Source of the DNA: JBKQWK01 sp052139595 | Lineage (GTDB): Bacteria > Actinomycetota > Thermoleophilia > UBA2241 | Direction of reading: 5' to 3' | DNA: 13,439 nt | Assembly: GCA_052139595.1 (NCBI GenBank) | Contig: JBKQWK010000245.1 | Location: 1-13,439, forward strand | In this document: positions 1 through 5,515 of the stretch, piece by piece | Layout of the letters: every line of letters begins with the position of its first letter | Position numbering within the stretch: the stretch's first letter is position 1 | Position numbers and translations under genes: made by a program | Notes under the pieces: generated by a model | What the model was told of the DNA's origin: nothing | Seen by the model: only the letters and a program-made list of their open reading frames with translations | Database searches by the model: none

Positions 1-288
1 CTGGGCATGCCGCGTGCCTTTTCGCCGGACCAGGCACAGCTGCAAGGCATCGTCGCCGCCGGCACCGCAGGTCGCGTCTACATCCAGCGCGTCGTGCACA
101 AAGCCGTCCTCAACGTCAACGAGAACGGCATTGAAGCGGCAGCCGCTACCGCTGGCATCGTCGGCCTCACCTCGGGTGCCTACGCCCCCGTGAAAATTCG
201 TGTCGACCGGCCCTTCCTCATGGTGCTCAGCGACAAGAGCAGCAGCGCGGCGCTCTTCATGGCGCTCATCCGCGATCCGCGTCACTGA
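1..288 (+). CDS. Serpin family protease inhibitor, C-terminal part (5' end outside window)
   Basis: The open frame enters from base 1 (reading L-G-M-P-R-A-F) and stops at TGA 286-288, so only the last 95 residues are visible. They match the serpin C-terminus: an HKAVLNVNE strand, the hinge of the reactive-centre loop (NENGIEAAAAT), a loop, then the DRPF strand and the closing ALFMALIRDP. The small-residue hinge is the signature of inhibitory serpins, which trap serine or cysteine proteases by inserting the loop into a beta-sheet. The position before the E-A-A-A-A run, usually Thr or Ser, is Ile here. The loop is about three residues longer than in alpha-1-antitrypsin, so the P1 residue cannot be fixed; counting from the hinge gives Thr-Ser. 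Any signal peptide lies upstream of the window. The family call is firm; the target protease is unknown. Confidence 0.9.
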   Translation: MGMPRAFSPDQAQLQGIVAAGTAGRVYIQRVVHKAVLNVNENGIEAAAATAGIVGLTSGAYAPVKIRVDRPFLMVLSDKSSSAALFMALIRDPRH

Positions 289-385
289 GACGCACCCCAG
301 TGAGACGCATCCAGTGAATCCCACTGCCACGCGACCGGGAGGCGGGAAAGTCGATACAATGTGCGCCGGCGAAAGGAGTTACCCC

Positions 386-847
386 GTGTCCGCGACGCAC
401 AGCGACATCATCATCAGCGAGTTCACCATGGCCGACTACCCAGTCGTCTACGTCCTCTGGCAGCGAGGCGATCTCTGGATGCGCCCTTCTGACGGACCCG
501 AAGCAACAGCGCTCAAACTGCAACGCGACCCAGGCTTATTTTTGGTCGCGCGTGCCGACGATGGACGCATCGTCGGCACGGTGATGGGCGGCTGGGACGG
601 CCGCCGCGCCTACGTATACCACCTCGCGGTGCTGCCCGAGCAGCGGCGCCAGGGAATCGCCAGCCTGCTCATGGATGAACTCGAAGAGCGTTTCCGGCGC
701 CTCGGAGCCGTTAAGGCAAAGCTCCAGATCCTGACCAACAATGATGTTTCACGCGCCTTCTTCAAGAGGCGGGGATACCTCTTCGAGGACGACTGCGAAC
801 CCTGGGGCAAGGAACTCGTCGAGGGTGGAGCGCCGCCCTGCCGCTGA
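386..847 (+). CDS. GNAT family N-acetyltransferase, YpeA-like
   Basis: This 153-residue protein is a single GNAT domain and would transfer acetyl from acetyl-CoA to an amine. The visible motifs are FLVARADDGRIVGTVMGG (strands 3-4, about residues 52-69), YHLAVLPEQRRQGIASLL (strand 4 and motif A, with R87-R88-Q89-G90 forming the acetyl-CoA pyrophosphate loop), TNNDVSRAFFKRRGY (motif B, Y131 as the usual general acid) and LGKEL-like wording near the end. The layout, including LWQRGDLWMRPSD at the N-terminus, resembles E. coli YpeA, whose substrate is not known to me. The GTG start at 386 is chosen because AAAGGAG at 372-378 lies 7 bases upstream; in-frame codons further upstream run back into the serpin gene and lack a ribosome site. 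A TACAAT at 355-360 could be its -10 box, but no -35 is visible. It is convergent with the aldo/keto reductase gene. Confidence 0.9.
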   Translation: MSATHSDIIISEFTMADYPVVYVLWQRGDLWMRPSDGPEATALKLQRDPGLFLVARADDGRIVGTVMGGWDGRRAYVYHLAVLPEQRRQGIASLLMDELEERFRRLGAVKAKLQILTNNDVSRAFFKRRGYLFEDDCEPWGKELVEGGAPPCR

Positions 848-889
848 TGAGTCCTCCGCGCCTCCGTGTGAAGCGCGATGCGCCGTTGG

Positions 890-1753
890 TCACACCTGCA
901 TTGCATCCAGCTGGGCAACCTCTGTGGGCGTCAGCGTGATCGCCGCGGCAGCCACGTTCTCTTCCAGGTGCGCCAGCGAGCCGGTGCCCGGGATCGGCAG
1001 CACGGCCGGCGAGCGGGCCAGCAACCAGGCGAGCACCACCTGCTGCGGCGTAGCCGCATGACCTTCGGCGATGCGGTCGATGACATTGTGCTCCAGGTCG
1101 CCCTGACCGAGAGGTGCCCAGGGCAGAAACACGAGGCCCTCGCGCTCGCACAGGCCGACGAGCCCGTCGGAGCGCCGATCGACAGGGTTGTAGCGGTTCT
1201 GCACGGAAACGATCGGCGCCACTGTCTGGGCACGGCGCAAACCGCCGGTATCGATGTTGGAGATACCAATGTGATGGATCTTGCCCTCTTCGCGCATCCC
1301 TGCCAGCGCGCCGATGGACTCCTCGATCGGCACCTCGGGATCGGGCCGATGGAACTGGTAGAGGTCGATGCGCTCCACACGGAGCGCCTTCAGGCTGCCT
1401 TCGACTGCAGCTCGCAGGTGTTCGGGCCGGCCGTCAGGCGTCCAGATACCCGGCCCGCCGCGGAGCAGACCGCCCTTGGTGGCAATGACCAGGCCAGCCG
1501 GGTATGGGTAGAGAGCCTCGGCGATAAGTTCTTCGCTTACACGCGGTCCGTAGCTGTCGGCGGTGTCGATGAAATTGACGCCCAGCTCGACGGCACGGCG
1601 CAGTACCCGCTTCGCCTCCTCGCGATCTGGTGGATCGCCGATGATTCCCTTGCCGGTGATACGCATCGCCCCGAATCCAAGACGGTTCACCGTCAGATCG
1701 CCACCTATGGTGCATGTGCCAGCTGCCGCGGCAGAAGCAGTGTCTTTGATCAT
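890..1753 (-). CDS. Aldo/keto reductase
   Basis: The 287-residue product is a complete TIM-barrel aldo/keto reductase, a cytosolic NADPH-dependent enzyme that reduces aldehydes or ketones. The catalytic tetrad is present: D63 and Y68 in FIDTADSYG, K93 in IATKGG and H135 in YQFHRPD. Later family marks are GISN, SVQNRYNP, FLPWAPLGQG and the cofactor-binding end IPGTGSLAHLEEN. The ATG at 1751-1753 is preferred over longer in-frame starts because GAAGGA lies about 8 bases upstream on the minus strand and because family similarity starts there. It belongs to the short bacterial AKRs often annotated only as oxidoreductase, so the substrate cannot be assigned. A palindromic site lies in its upstream region (see 1782-1802). 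The gene reads toward the acetyltransferase gene, with about 40 bases between the two stops. Confidence 0.93.
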   Translation of the reverse strand: MIKDTASAAAAGTCTIGGDLTVNRLGFGAMRITGKGIIGDPPDREEAKRVLRRAVELGVNFIDTADSYGPRVSEELIAEALYPYPAGLVIATKGGLLRGGPGIWTPDGRPEHLRAAVEGSLKALRVERIDLYQFHRPDPEVPIEESIGALAGMREEGKIHHIGISNIDTGGLRRAQTVAPIVSVQNRYNPVDRRSDGLVGLCEREGLVFLPWAPLGQGDLEHNVIDRIAEGHAATPQQVVLAWLLARSPAVLPIPGTGSLAHLEENVAAAAITLTPTEVAQLDAMQV

Positions 1754-1781
1754 CTCTCTCGTCCTTCGTCGCTCAACATTG

Positions 1782-1802
1782 GTATGCCCGTACGGGAGAT
1801 AC
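1782..1802. promoter_or_regulatory. Palindromic operator candidate upstream of the aldo/keto reductase
   Basis: CCCGTACGGG at 1787-1796 is a perfect 10-bp palindrome flanked by GTAT (1782-1785) and ATAC (1799-1802), giving an imperfect 21-bp dyad. It lies about 30 bases upstream of the reductase start, where a repressor or MerR-type regulator would be expected to bind. No regulator gene adjoins it and the assignment is inference. Confidence 0.35.
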
Positions 1803-1847
1803 GTAACCACCACCCACAGAGCGCATCCATCGTGCTGCGATGAACGG

Positions 1848-1908
1848 TGCGGCTGCCGGCCGGAGCGGCAAGGCAAGCTAGCGCTCGCTGCTCCGGCCGG
1901 CAGCCGCA
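1848..1908. repeat. Perfect 19-bp inverted repeat (hairpin) spanning the end of the HEAT-like gene
   Basis: Bases 1848-1866 are the exact reverse complement of 1890-1908, separated by 23 bases. The arms centre on GGCTGCCGGCCGGAGC. One arm lies in the last codons of the minus-strand HEAT-like gene, the spacer contains its TAG stop (1878-1880), and the other arm lies just beyond. There is no T-run on either side, so a standard intrinsic terminator is unlikely. It may be a processing or stability hairpin, or a REP-like element. Confidence 0.75.
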
Positions 1909-2483
1909 TTGTCGCCGTCATGGTCGCCGACGATACTTGCCAGAACTTCAGCGTCGCTTGCCTCCGCAACGCAACCGCTCGCCTGGACGATCCAGGGTCG
2001 CGCTGCGAAGTCGCCAAGAGCGTCGAGGATCGGAGCCGCGGCCGGCCGGCCGAGGGCGACGAGAGCCGCGGCAGCAACCTCTTTCAGCCTGTCGTCTCGC
2101 CAACCGGCAAGCACCTCGACCAATCCCTGCGCAACCAGCGGCACCGATACCGCGGCGAGCACAGCGGCCGCATTGTCGCTGGCGGGGGCGGAACGCGATG
2201 CCCGCATGCGCAGCAGACTCTCAACCACGCCGGGCGCCCGTTCGATCAATTTGCCGCGCACGTAGCCGAGAATTGGCCGGGTGAGGTCGGTAACCGGCAG
2301 ACCGAGCAGGGCAAGCAAGACGTCACTGTCGGCCACATCGCCGAAGTCATCGAGAAACCGGTCGATCTCATCGGCAGCGTACTCTTCGTCGTCGCCTGTA
2401 GGTGCCTCTTGGTAGGCATAGACGAGCTGTTTGGCCGTACGCAGCACGCCTTCGGCTTCAGCGCCAGGATCGCCGATCAACAC
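1878..2483 (-). CDS. HEAT-repeat-like helical protein, function unknown
   Basis: The predicted protein is 201 residues, acidic and almost entirely helical in wording. Repeating helix pairs such as VPLVAQGLVEVLAG and RLKEVAAAALVALGRPAAAPILDALGDFAARPWIVQASGCVAE fit HEAT/PBS-lyase-type repeats, which act as protein-binding scaffolds. No catalytic motif, signal peptide or membrane segment is visible, so it is probably cytosolic. The GTG at 2481-2483 is the first standard start, but it has no clear ribosome site and the frame stays open for 20 more codons to a TGA at 2544-2546, reading plausible protein (FVQGRIQFRGG). The true start may therefore be the rare ATT at 2517-2519. The C-terminal codons are part of a strong inverted repeat. 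The gene is divergent from the methyltransferase gene. Confidence 0.7.
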   Translation of the reverse strand: MLIGDPGAEAEGVLRTAKQLVYAYQEAPTGDDEEYAADEIDRFLDDFGDVADSDVLLALLGLPVTDLTRPILGYVRGKLIERAPGVVESLLRMRASRSAPASDNAAAVLAAVSVPLVAQGLVEVLAGWRDDRLKEVAAAALVALGRPAAAPILDALGDFAARPWIVQASGCVAEASDAEVLASIVGDHDGDNAAAGRSSER

Positions 2484-2608
2484 GCCACCGCGAAACTGAA
2501 TGCGACCCTGAACAAAAATGGCACCAGCAAAGACCTCATGGCGTCATCATAATCCGCCCGACCGGTCCGTCACAGCAAGCACAACGGCCATCGCGCCTCA
2601 TCACACGA

Positions 2609-2614
2609 TATACT
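2609..2614 (+). promoter_or_regulatory. Candidate -10 box (TATACT) giving a near-leaderless transcript
   Basis: TATACT ends six bases before the methyltransferase ATG at 2621. Initiation about seven bases after the box would start the RNA at or next to the A of the ATG. No ribosome-binding site precedes that ATG, which agrees with leaderless translation, common in actinobacteria. No convincing -35 is seen. Confidence 0.4.
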
Positions 2615-2620
2615 GCCGCC

Positions 2621-3214
2621 ATGGTTGAGAACTTCGATCCCAAGCATGCTCACCGACTCGAGACTCCCGAGCGCCTGCGCGAATTGCCGCCGACGACGGT
2701 AATCGACCTCCTGAGCCTCACCGGCGCCGAGACCGTCGTCGACTACGGCGCCGGCACCGGCGTCTACACGATGCCGCTGGCAGGCGCGCTGCCCCACGGC
2801 CACGTCGTCGCCGTTGAACTCCAGCCAGAACTTGTGGCCATGCTCGAAGCCAAGCTGACCCCGGAGACGCGAGAGCGCGTCCAAGTTGTGCAGACAGCAG
2901 AGAATCAGGTGCCGCTGCCCGACGGCAGCGTCGATCGCGTCCTCATGGTCAACGTCCTCCATCACGTCGCCGACGATGCTACCGCCCTGGCAGAGATCGT
3001 TCGTCTGCTGCGCCCCGGCGGTCTGTTCGTCAATGTCGACTGGGGCGCCATCGATCGACCGGTGGGACCAGGCTACGACCACGTGCTCGACACCGAGACA
3101 GCGCGGGCAATCATCGCCGGCATGGGCCTGCGTGAGATCGCCGTGCATCCGCCCGCGTCGCTGCTCCGCTATCACCTGGTGGTCGTCGCCGAAAAACCTT
3201 TCGCCGAGGGCTGA
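2621..3214 (+). CDS. Class I SAM-dependent methyltransferase (Methyltransf_11/UbiE-like)
   Basis: The 197-residue protein has a class I methyltransferase fold. Motif I is VVDYGAGTGVYT (about residues 39-50), which binds S-adenosylmethionine. The acidic residue ending strand 2 is E66 in VVAVELQPEL. Motif III appears as PDGSVDRVLMVNVLHHV, and the post-motif as EIVRLLRPGGLFVNVDW. The substrate cannot be read from the sequence; the compact form resembles UbiE-like and arsenite- or small-molecule methyltransferases, but the arsenite-type cysteines are absent. The start was set at ATG 2621 because the family core begins soon after it and a -10-like box lies immediately upstream. The carbonic anhydrase gene follows after 41 bases on the same strand and may be cotranscribed. 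Confidence 0.88.
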   Translation: MVENFDPKHAHRLETPERLRELPPTTVIDLLSLTGAETVVDYGAGTGVYTMPLAGALPHGHVVAVELQPELVAMLEAKLTPETRERVQVVQTAENQVPLPDGSVDRVLMVNVLHHVADDATALAEIVRLLRPGGLFVNVDWGAIDRPVGPGYDHVLDTETARAIIAGMGLREIAVHPPASLLRYHLVVVAEKPFAEG

Positions 3215-3255
3215 CGCCGAAGCCGGCGACGGGCCTTCTGCCTCGACCTACAGTC

Positions 3256-3780
3256 ATGACGATTGTTTCCTTTGCCGGCACAGCGCCCCAGATCGGCGTC
3301 GGCTGCTGGGTCCACCCCTCAGCCGACGTGATCGGTGACGTTCACCTTGGTGAGCGCTGCTGGATCGGACCGGGTGCTCGCTTGCGCGGCGACTACGGCA
3401 CCATCGTTCTGGGCGACTGCACGGCCGTCGAAGACAACTGCGTCGTTCACGCCCGGCCCGGCGAAACCTGCACCATCGGCAACTGGGTCACCCTCGGCCA
3501 CGCCAGCGTTGTGCACACGGCCACACTAATTGGTGACTACGCGGTCATCGGCATGGGCGCTGTCATTAGTGACTGGGTCGAAGTCGGTGAATGGGCCGTC
3601 ATCGCCGAGGGCGCCGTGGTACCGCAATGCGCCGCCGTACCGGCGGCGAGAATCGCCGCCGGCGTGCCGGCGCGTCTGTTGGAGCGTACCGTCGATGACG
3701 ACTACCGCACCATGTGGCGCGCCTTCAAACAGACCTACGTGGACCTTTGCGAGCGCTACCGCACCGGTCTCGGCCACTGA
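3256..3780 (+). CDS. Gamma-class carbonic anhydrase / YrdA-PaaY-like hexapeptide-repeat protein
   Basis: This 174-residue protein is built of left-handed beta-helix hexapeptide repeats (IGDVHLG, IVLGDCTAVED, IGNWVTLG, IGDYAVIGMGAVI, VAVGEWAVI-type turns) followed by the usual C-terminal helix. The three zinc-binding histidines of the gamma-carbonic anhydrase family are kept: H65 in VVHARP, and H82 and H87 in GHASVVH. R44-G45-D46 in RLRGD matches the conserved Arg-Asp pair. Carbonic anhydrase activity (CO2 plus water to bicarbonate) is plausible, but many such homologues, including YrdA and PaaY, have weak or thioesterase-like roles. The active site would form between subunits of a trimer. No strong ribosome site precedes the ATG. 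A bidirectional hairpin at 3886-3914 can end its transcript. Confidence 0.9.
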   Translation: MTIVSFAGTAPQIGVGCWVHPSADVIGDVHLGERCWIGPGARLRGDYGTIVLGDCTAVEDNCVVHARPGETCTIGNWVTLGHASVVHTATLIGDYAVIGMGAVISDWVEVGEWAVIAEGAVVPQCAAVPAARIAAGVPARLLERTVDDDYRTMWRAFKQTYVDLCERYRTGLGH

Positions 3781-3881
3781 GGCCACAACAGAACCCACAT
3801 TCGTCGCTACTTTCGGCGCTTCAGCGACCGACCCGGCCGCGCCGCCACTCGTCCAACAGCTGACGGTCATTGCCAGACAAC

Positions 3882-3954
3882 AAAAAAAAGACCCGGCGGG
3901 GGACCGGGTCTTTTCGGTACTCGCGATCAGGGGGGATCGCCGTTTGAAGGAGCC
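3882..3954 (-). ncRNA. Candidate 6C small RNA (actinobacterial, C-rich loops)
   Basis: Read on the minus strand, two hairpins follow each other. The first is GCGATC-CCCCCT-GATCGC (plus-strand 3923-3940), with a run of six C bases at its tip. The second is a perfect 11-bp stem (3886-3914) with loop TCCCCCG, followed by more T bases, forming a strong intrinsic terminator in this direction. Two adjacent stem-loops with C-rich loops, the second a terminator, is the layout of the 6C RNA class known from actinobacteria, where the C-rich loops pair with G-rich mRNA sites. The second loop has five C bases rather than six. The 5' end is estimated from a GATACT -10 candidate at 3961-3966. No protein-coding frame explains the region. 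The ends are approximate. Confidence 0.6.
3886..3914. terminator. Bidirectional intrinsic terminator
   Basis: An 11-bp perfect stem (3886-3896 with 3904-3914) encloses a 7-base loop. On the plus strand it is flanked by AAAAAAAA before and TTTT after, so it can stop transcription both from the carbonic anhydrase gene and, more strongly with its longer T-run, from the minus-strand small RNA. Confidence 0.88.
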
Positions 3955-3960
3955 ACAAAC

Positions 3961-3997
3961 AGTATCTCCTGCGACGCTTAAGAACGTGTTAAGAACG
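3961..3997 (-). promoter_or_regulatory. Candidate regulated promoter of the small RNA, with 11-bp-period direct repeat
   Basis: On the minus strand GATACT (3966-3961) can serve as -10. Around the expected -35 position lie two exact copies of CGTTCTTAA (plus-strand TTAAGAACG at 3978-3986 and 3989-3997) with start points 11 bases apart, one helical turn. Such spacing is typical of sites bound by response-regulator dimers of the OmpR/PhoP type, which often replace a good -35. There is no consensus -35. This is inference from layout only. Confidence 0.4.
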
Positions 3998-4112
3998 CAA
4001 GAAGAGAAACATCATCCAGCTCTGAGTTGACTGAGAAGAAGACACGGGCGCCAGGGAACACAGCCTGCAGCGCGTTTCGCGTCGCGCCTCACCGCCAGCC
4101 TGAGAAAACGCT

Positions 4113-4141
4113 TTGCACTCTGGGCATTTAGCTTCTATAAT
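4113..4141 (+). promoter_or_regulatory. Sigma-70-type promoter of the principal sigma factor gene
   Basis: TTGCAC (4113-4118) and TATAAT (4136-4141) are separated by exactly 17 bases. Transcription would start near 4148, giving a leader of about 147 bases before the GTG at 4295. It is the best promoter match seen in the window. Together with the small-RNA region it accounts for the 514-base stretch without a protein gene between 3781 and 4294; 3781-3881 and about 3998-4112 show nothing I can name beyond a small GCGCG/CGCGC hairpin at 4070-4087. Confidence 0.75.
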
Positions 4142-4294
4142 AATTTGTTGCCTTGGCGCCCGCCACCAACCGTCTCCCGCCCAACAATGGGCCTACAGAA
4201 CTGTTTGAGGAGCTACGTGTTCGGTGTGTCGCCTGCACCACCACACTGGCCGTTACGATGGCCACAGTTTGCGACCAAAGGCAGGAGACGCCGC

Positions 4295-5428
4295 GTGCTT
4301 GAATCCGCTGACGACCGTACTACCTCCGCCGACCTTGCCGTGCTCAACACCGACGAGGTCCGCAGTTTAATCGAAGAGGGCCACGAACAAGGCTACCTCA
4401 ACGGCGCCGACATCACCGCTACGCTGCGTGATGTTGACCTCACGGCTGAACAGATCGAAGAGATTTACAGTGCTTTTGCCGACCTCGGCATCGACATCAT
4501 CGAACCCGAGAGTTCGGCCAGCGACGCCGAGCCCGGCAGCGAGGGTGAGAGCAGCGGCGAAGGCGAGACCGTAACAAAGCTCGACCTCTCGGTGAAGACG
4601 GCCACCAACGACCCGGTGCGCATGTATTTGAAAGAGATCGGCAAGGTCTCTCTGCTAACCGCGGAGGAAGAGGTCTCTTTGGCCAAGCGCATCGAGCGCC
4701 GCGACATGGAGGCCAAGAGCAAGCTTATCGAGGCCAACCTGCGTCTGGTCGTGTCGATTGCGCGCCGCCATATGGGCAGAGGCATGCCACTCCTTGACCT
4801 GATCCAGGAGGGCAACCTTGGCCTCATCCGCGCCGTTGAGAAATTCGACTATCGCAAAGGCTTCAAGTTCAGCACCTACGCGACCTGGTGGATCCGCCAG
4901 GCAATCACGCGCGCCCTGGCCGACCAGGCGCGCACGATCCGCATCCCGGTCCACATGGTCGAGACGATTAACAAGCTCATTCGTGTGCAACGCCAGCTGC
5001 TGCAAGACATAGGTCGTGAGCCGACGCCCGAAGAAGTAGCCGACGAAATGGGCACGACGCCGGCCAAAGTGCGCGAGATCCTCAAGATCAGCCAGGAACC
5101 GGTGAGCATTCATACGCCGATCGGTGACGAAGGCGACACGCTCTTGGTCGACTTCATCGCCGATAAAGACGCGATCTCGCCGAGTGAAGAGGTGACGGAG
5201 ATCGTTCAATGTGAAGAGCTTGGCCGCGTGCTGAACCTGCTTACACACCGCGAGCGCGAGGTCATCGCTCTGCGCTTCGGTCTTGCTGACGGACACCAGC
5301 GTACCCTCGAGGAAGTTGGCGTAAAGTTCGGCGTCACGCGTGAGCGCATCCGCCAGATCGAGGCCAAGACGCTGGCCAAACTCAAGGCGTACCGCGACGC
5401 GCAGCCGTTGCGCGACTTTCTCGACTGA
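4295..5428 (+). CDS. sigA: RNA polymerase principal sigma factor (RpoD/SigA, group 1)
   Basis: The 377-residue protein directs RNA polymerase to housekeeping promoters. A short region 1.1-like segment (about residues 18-70) and an acidic Ser/Glu/Gly-rich linker (71-92) precede region 1.2 (TNDPVRMYLKEIGKVSLL, from 104). Region 2 includes EANLRLVVSIARRH, the DLIQEGNLGLIRAVEKFDY core-binding segment and the -10-reading FKFSTYATWWIRQAITRA. Region 3 starts at about 218 (PVHMVETINK). Region 4 ends with the helix-turn-helix TLEEVGVKFGVTRERIRQIEAKTLAKLK and the typical tail LRDFLD. The GTG at 4295 has AGGAG 7 bases upstream. A second in-frame GTG at 4217, behind GAGGAG with a 4-base gap, would add 26 residues rich in Pro and Arg. 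The gene has its own promoter and ends at a strong terminator. Confidence 0.96.
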   Translation: MLESADDRTTSADLAVLNTDEVRSLIEEGHEQGYLNGADITATLRDVDLTAEQIEEIYSAFADLGIDIIEPESSASDAEPGSEGESSGEGETVTKLDLSVKTATNDPVRMYLKEIGKVSLLTAEEEVSLAKRIERRDMEAKSKLIEANLRLVVSIARRHMGRGMPLLDLIQEGNLGLIRAVEKFDYRKGFKFSTYATWWIRQAITRALADQARTIRIPVHMVETINKLIRVQRQLLQDIGREPTPEEVADEMGTTPAKVREILKISQEPVSIHTPIGDEGDTLLVDFIADKDAISPSEEVTEIVQCEELGRVLNLLTHREREVIALRFGLADGHQRTLEEVGVKFGVTRERIRQIEAKTLAKLKAYRDAQPLRDFLD

Positions 5429-5472
5429 TCGCGGCAGCTTCTCGACTGACCGCTGAACTGACTGATGCAGCG

Positions 5473-5515
5473 AGCCCGGTCCCACGACGCACCGCCGTGG
5501 GACCGGGCTGTTTTT
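5473..5515. terminator. Strong intrinsic terminator shared by sigA and cbiZ
   Basis: A perfect 14-bp stem (5473-5486 with 5496-5509) with a 9-base loop is followed by G and TTTTT (5511-5515). It ends sigA. The last T bases are also the complement of the cbiZ stop codon, so the convergent gene finishes inside the terminator. Confidence 0.92.

Noticed and set aside
283..326. Short imperfect repeats of CAGTGAGACGCA and a small CAGTG/CACTG hairpin after the serpin gene
   Set aside because: They are too short and degenerate to support a terminator or repeat element; there is no T-run.
878..1843. Long plus-strand open frame of 321 codons opposite the aldo/keto reductase
   Set aside because: It is antisense to a gene with a complete catalytic tetrad; the translation shows no domain wording and is a product of high GC content.
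1563..2552. Plus-strand open frame of 329 codons across the reductase and HEAT-like genes
   Set aside because: It runs antisense to two genes with better protein-like sequence and includes an inverted repeat; no ribosome site or motifs.
4000..4062. Minus-strand leader-peptide-like ORF ending MMFLFLRS before the small RNA
   Set aside because: No ribosome site or promoter supports it, and it lies upstream of the predicted small-RNA start.
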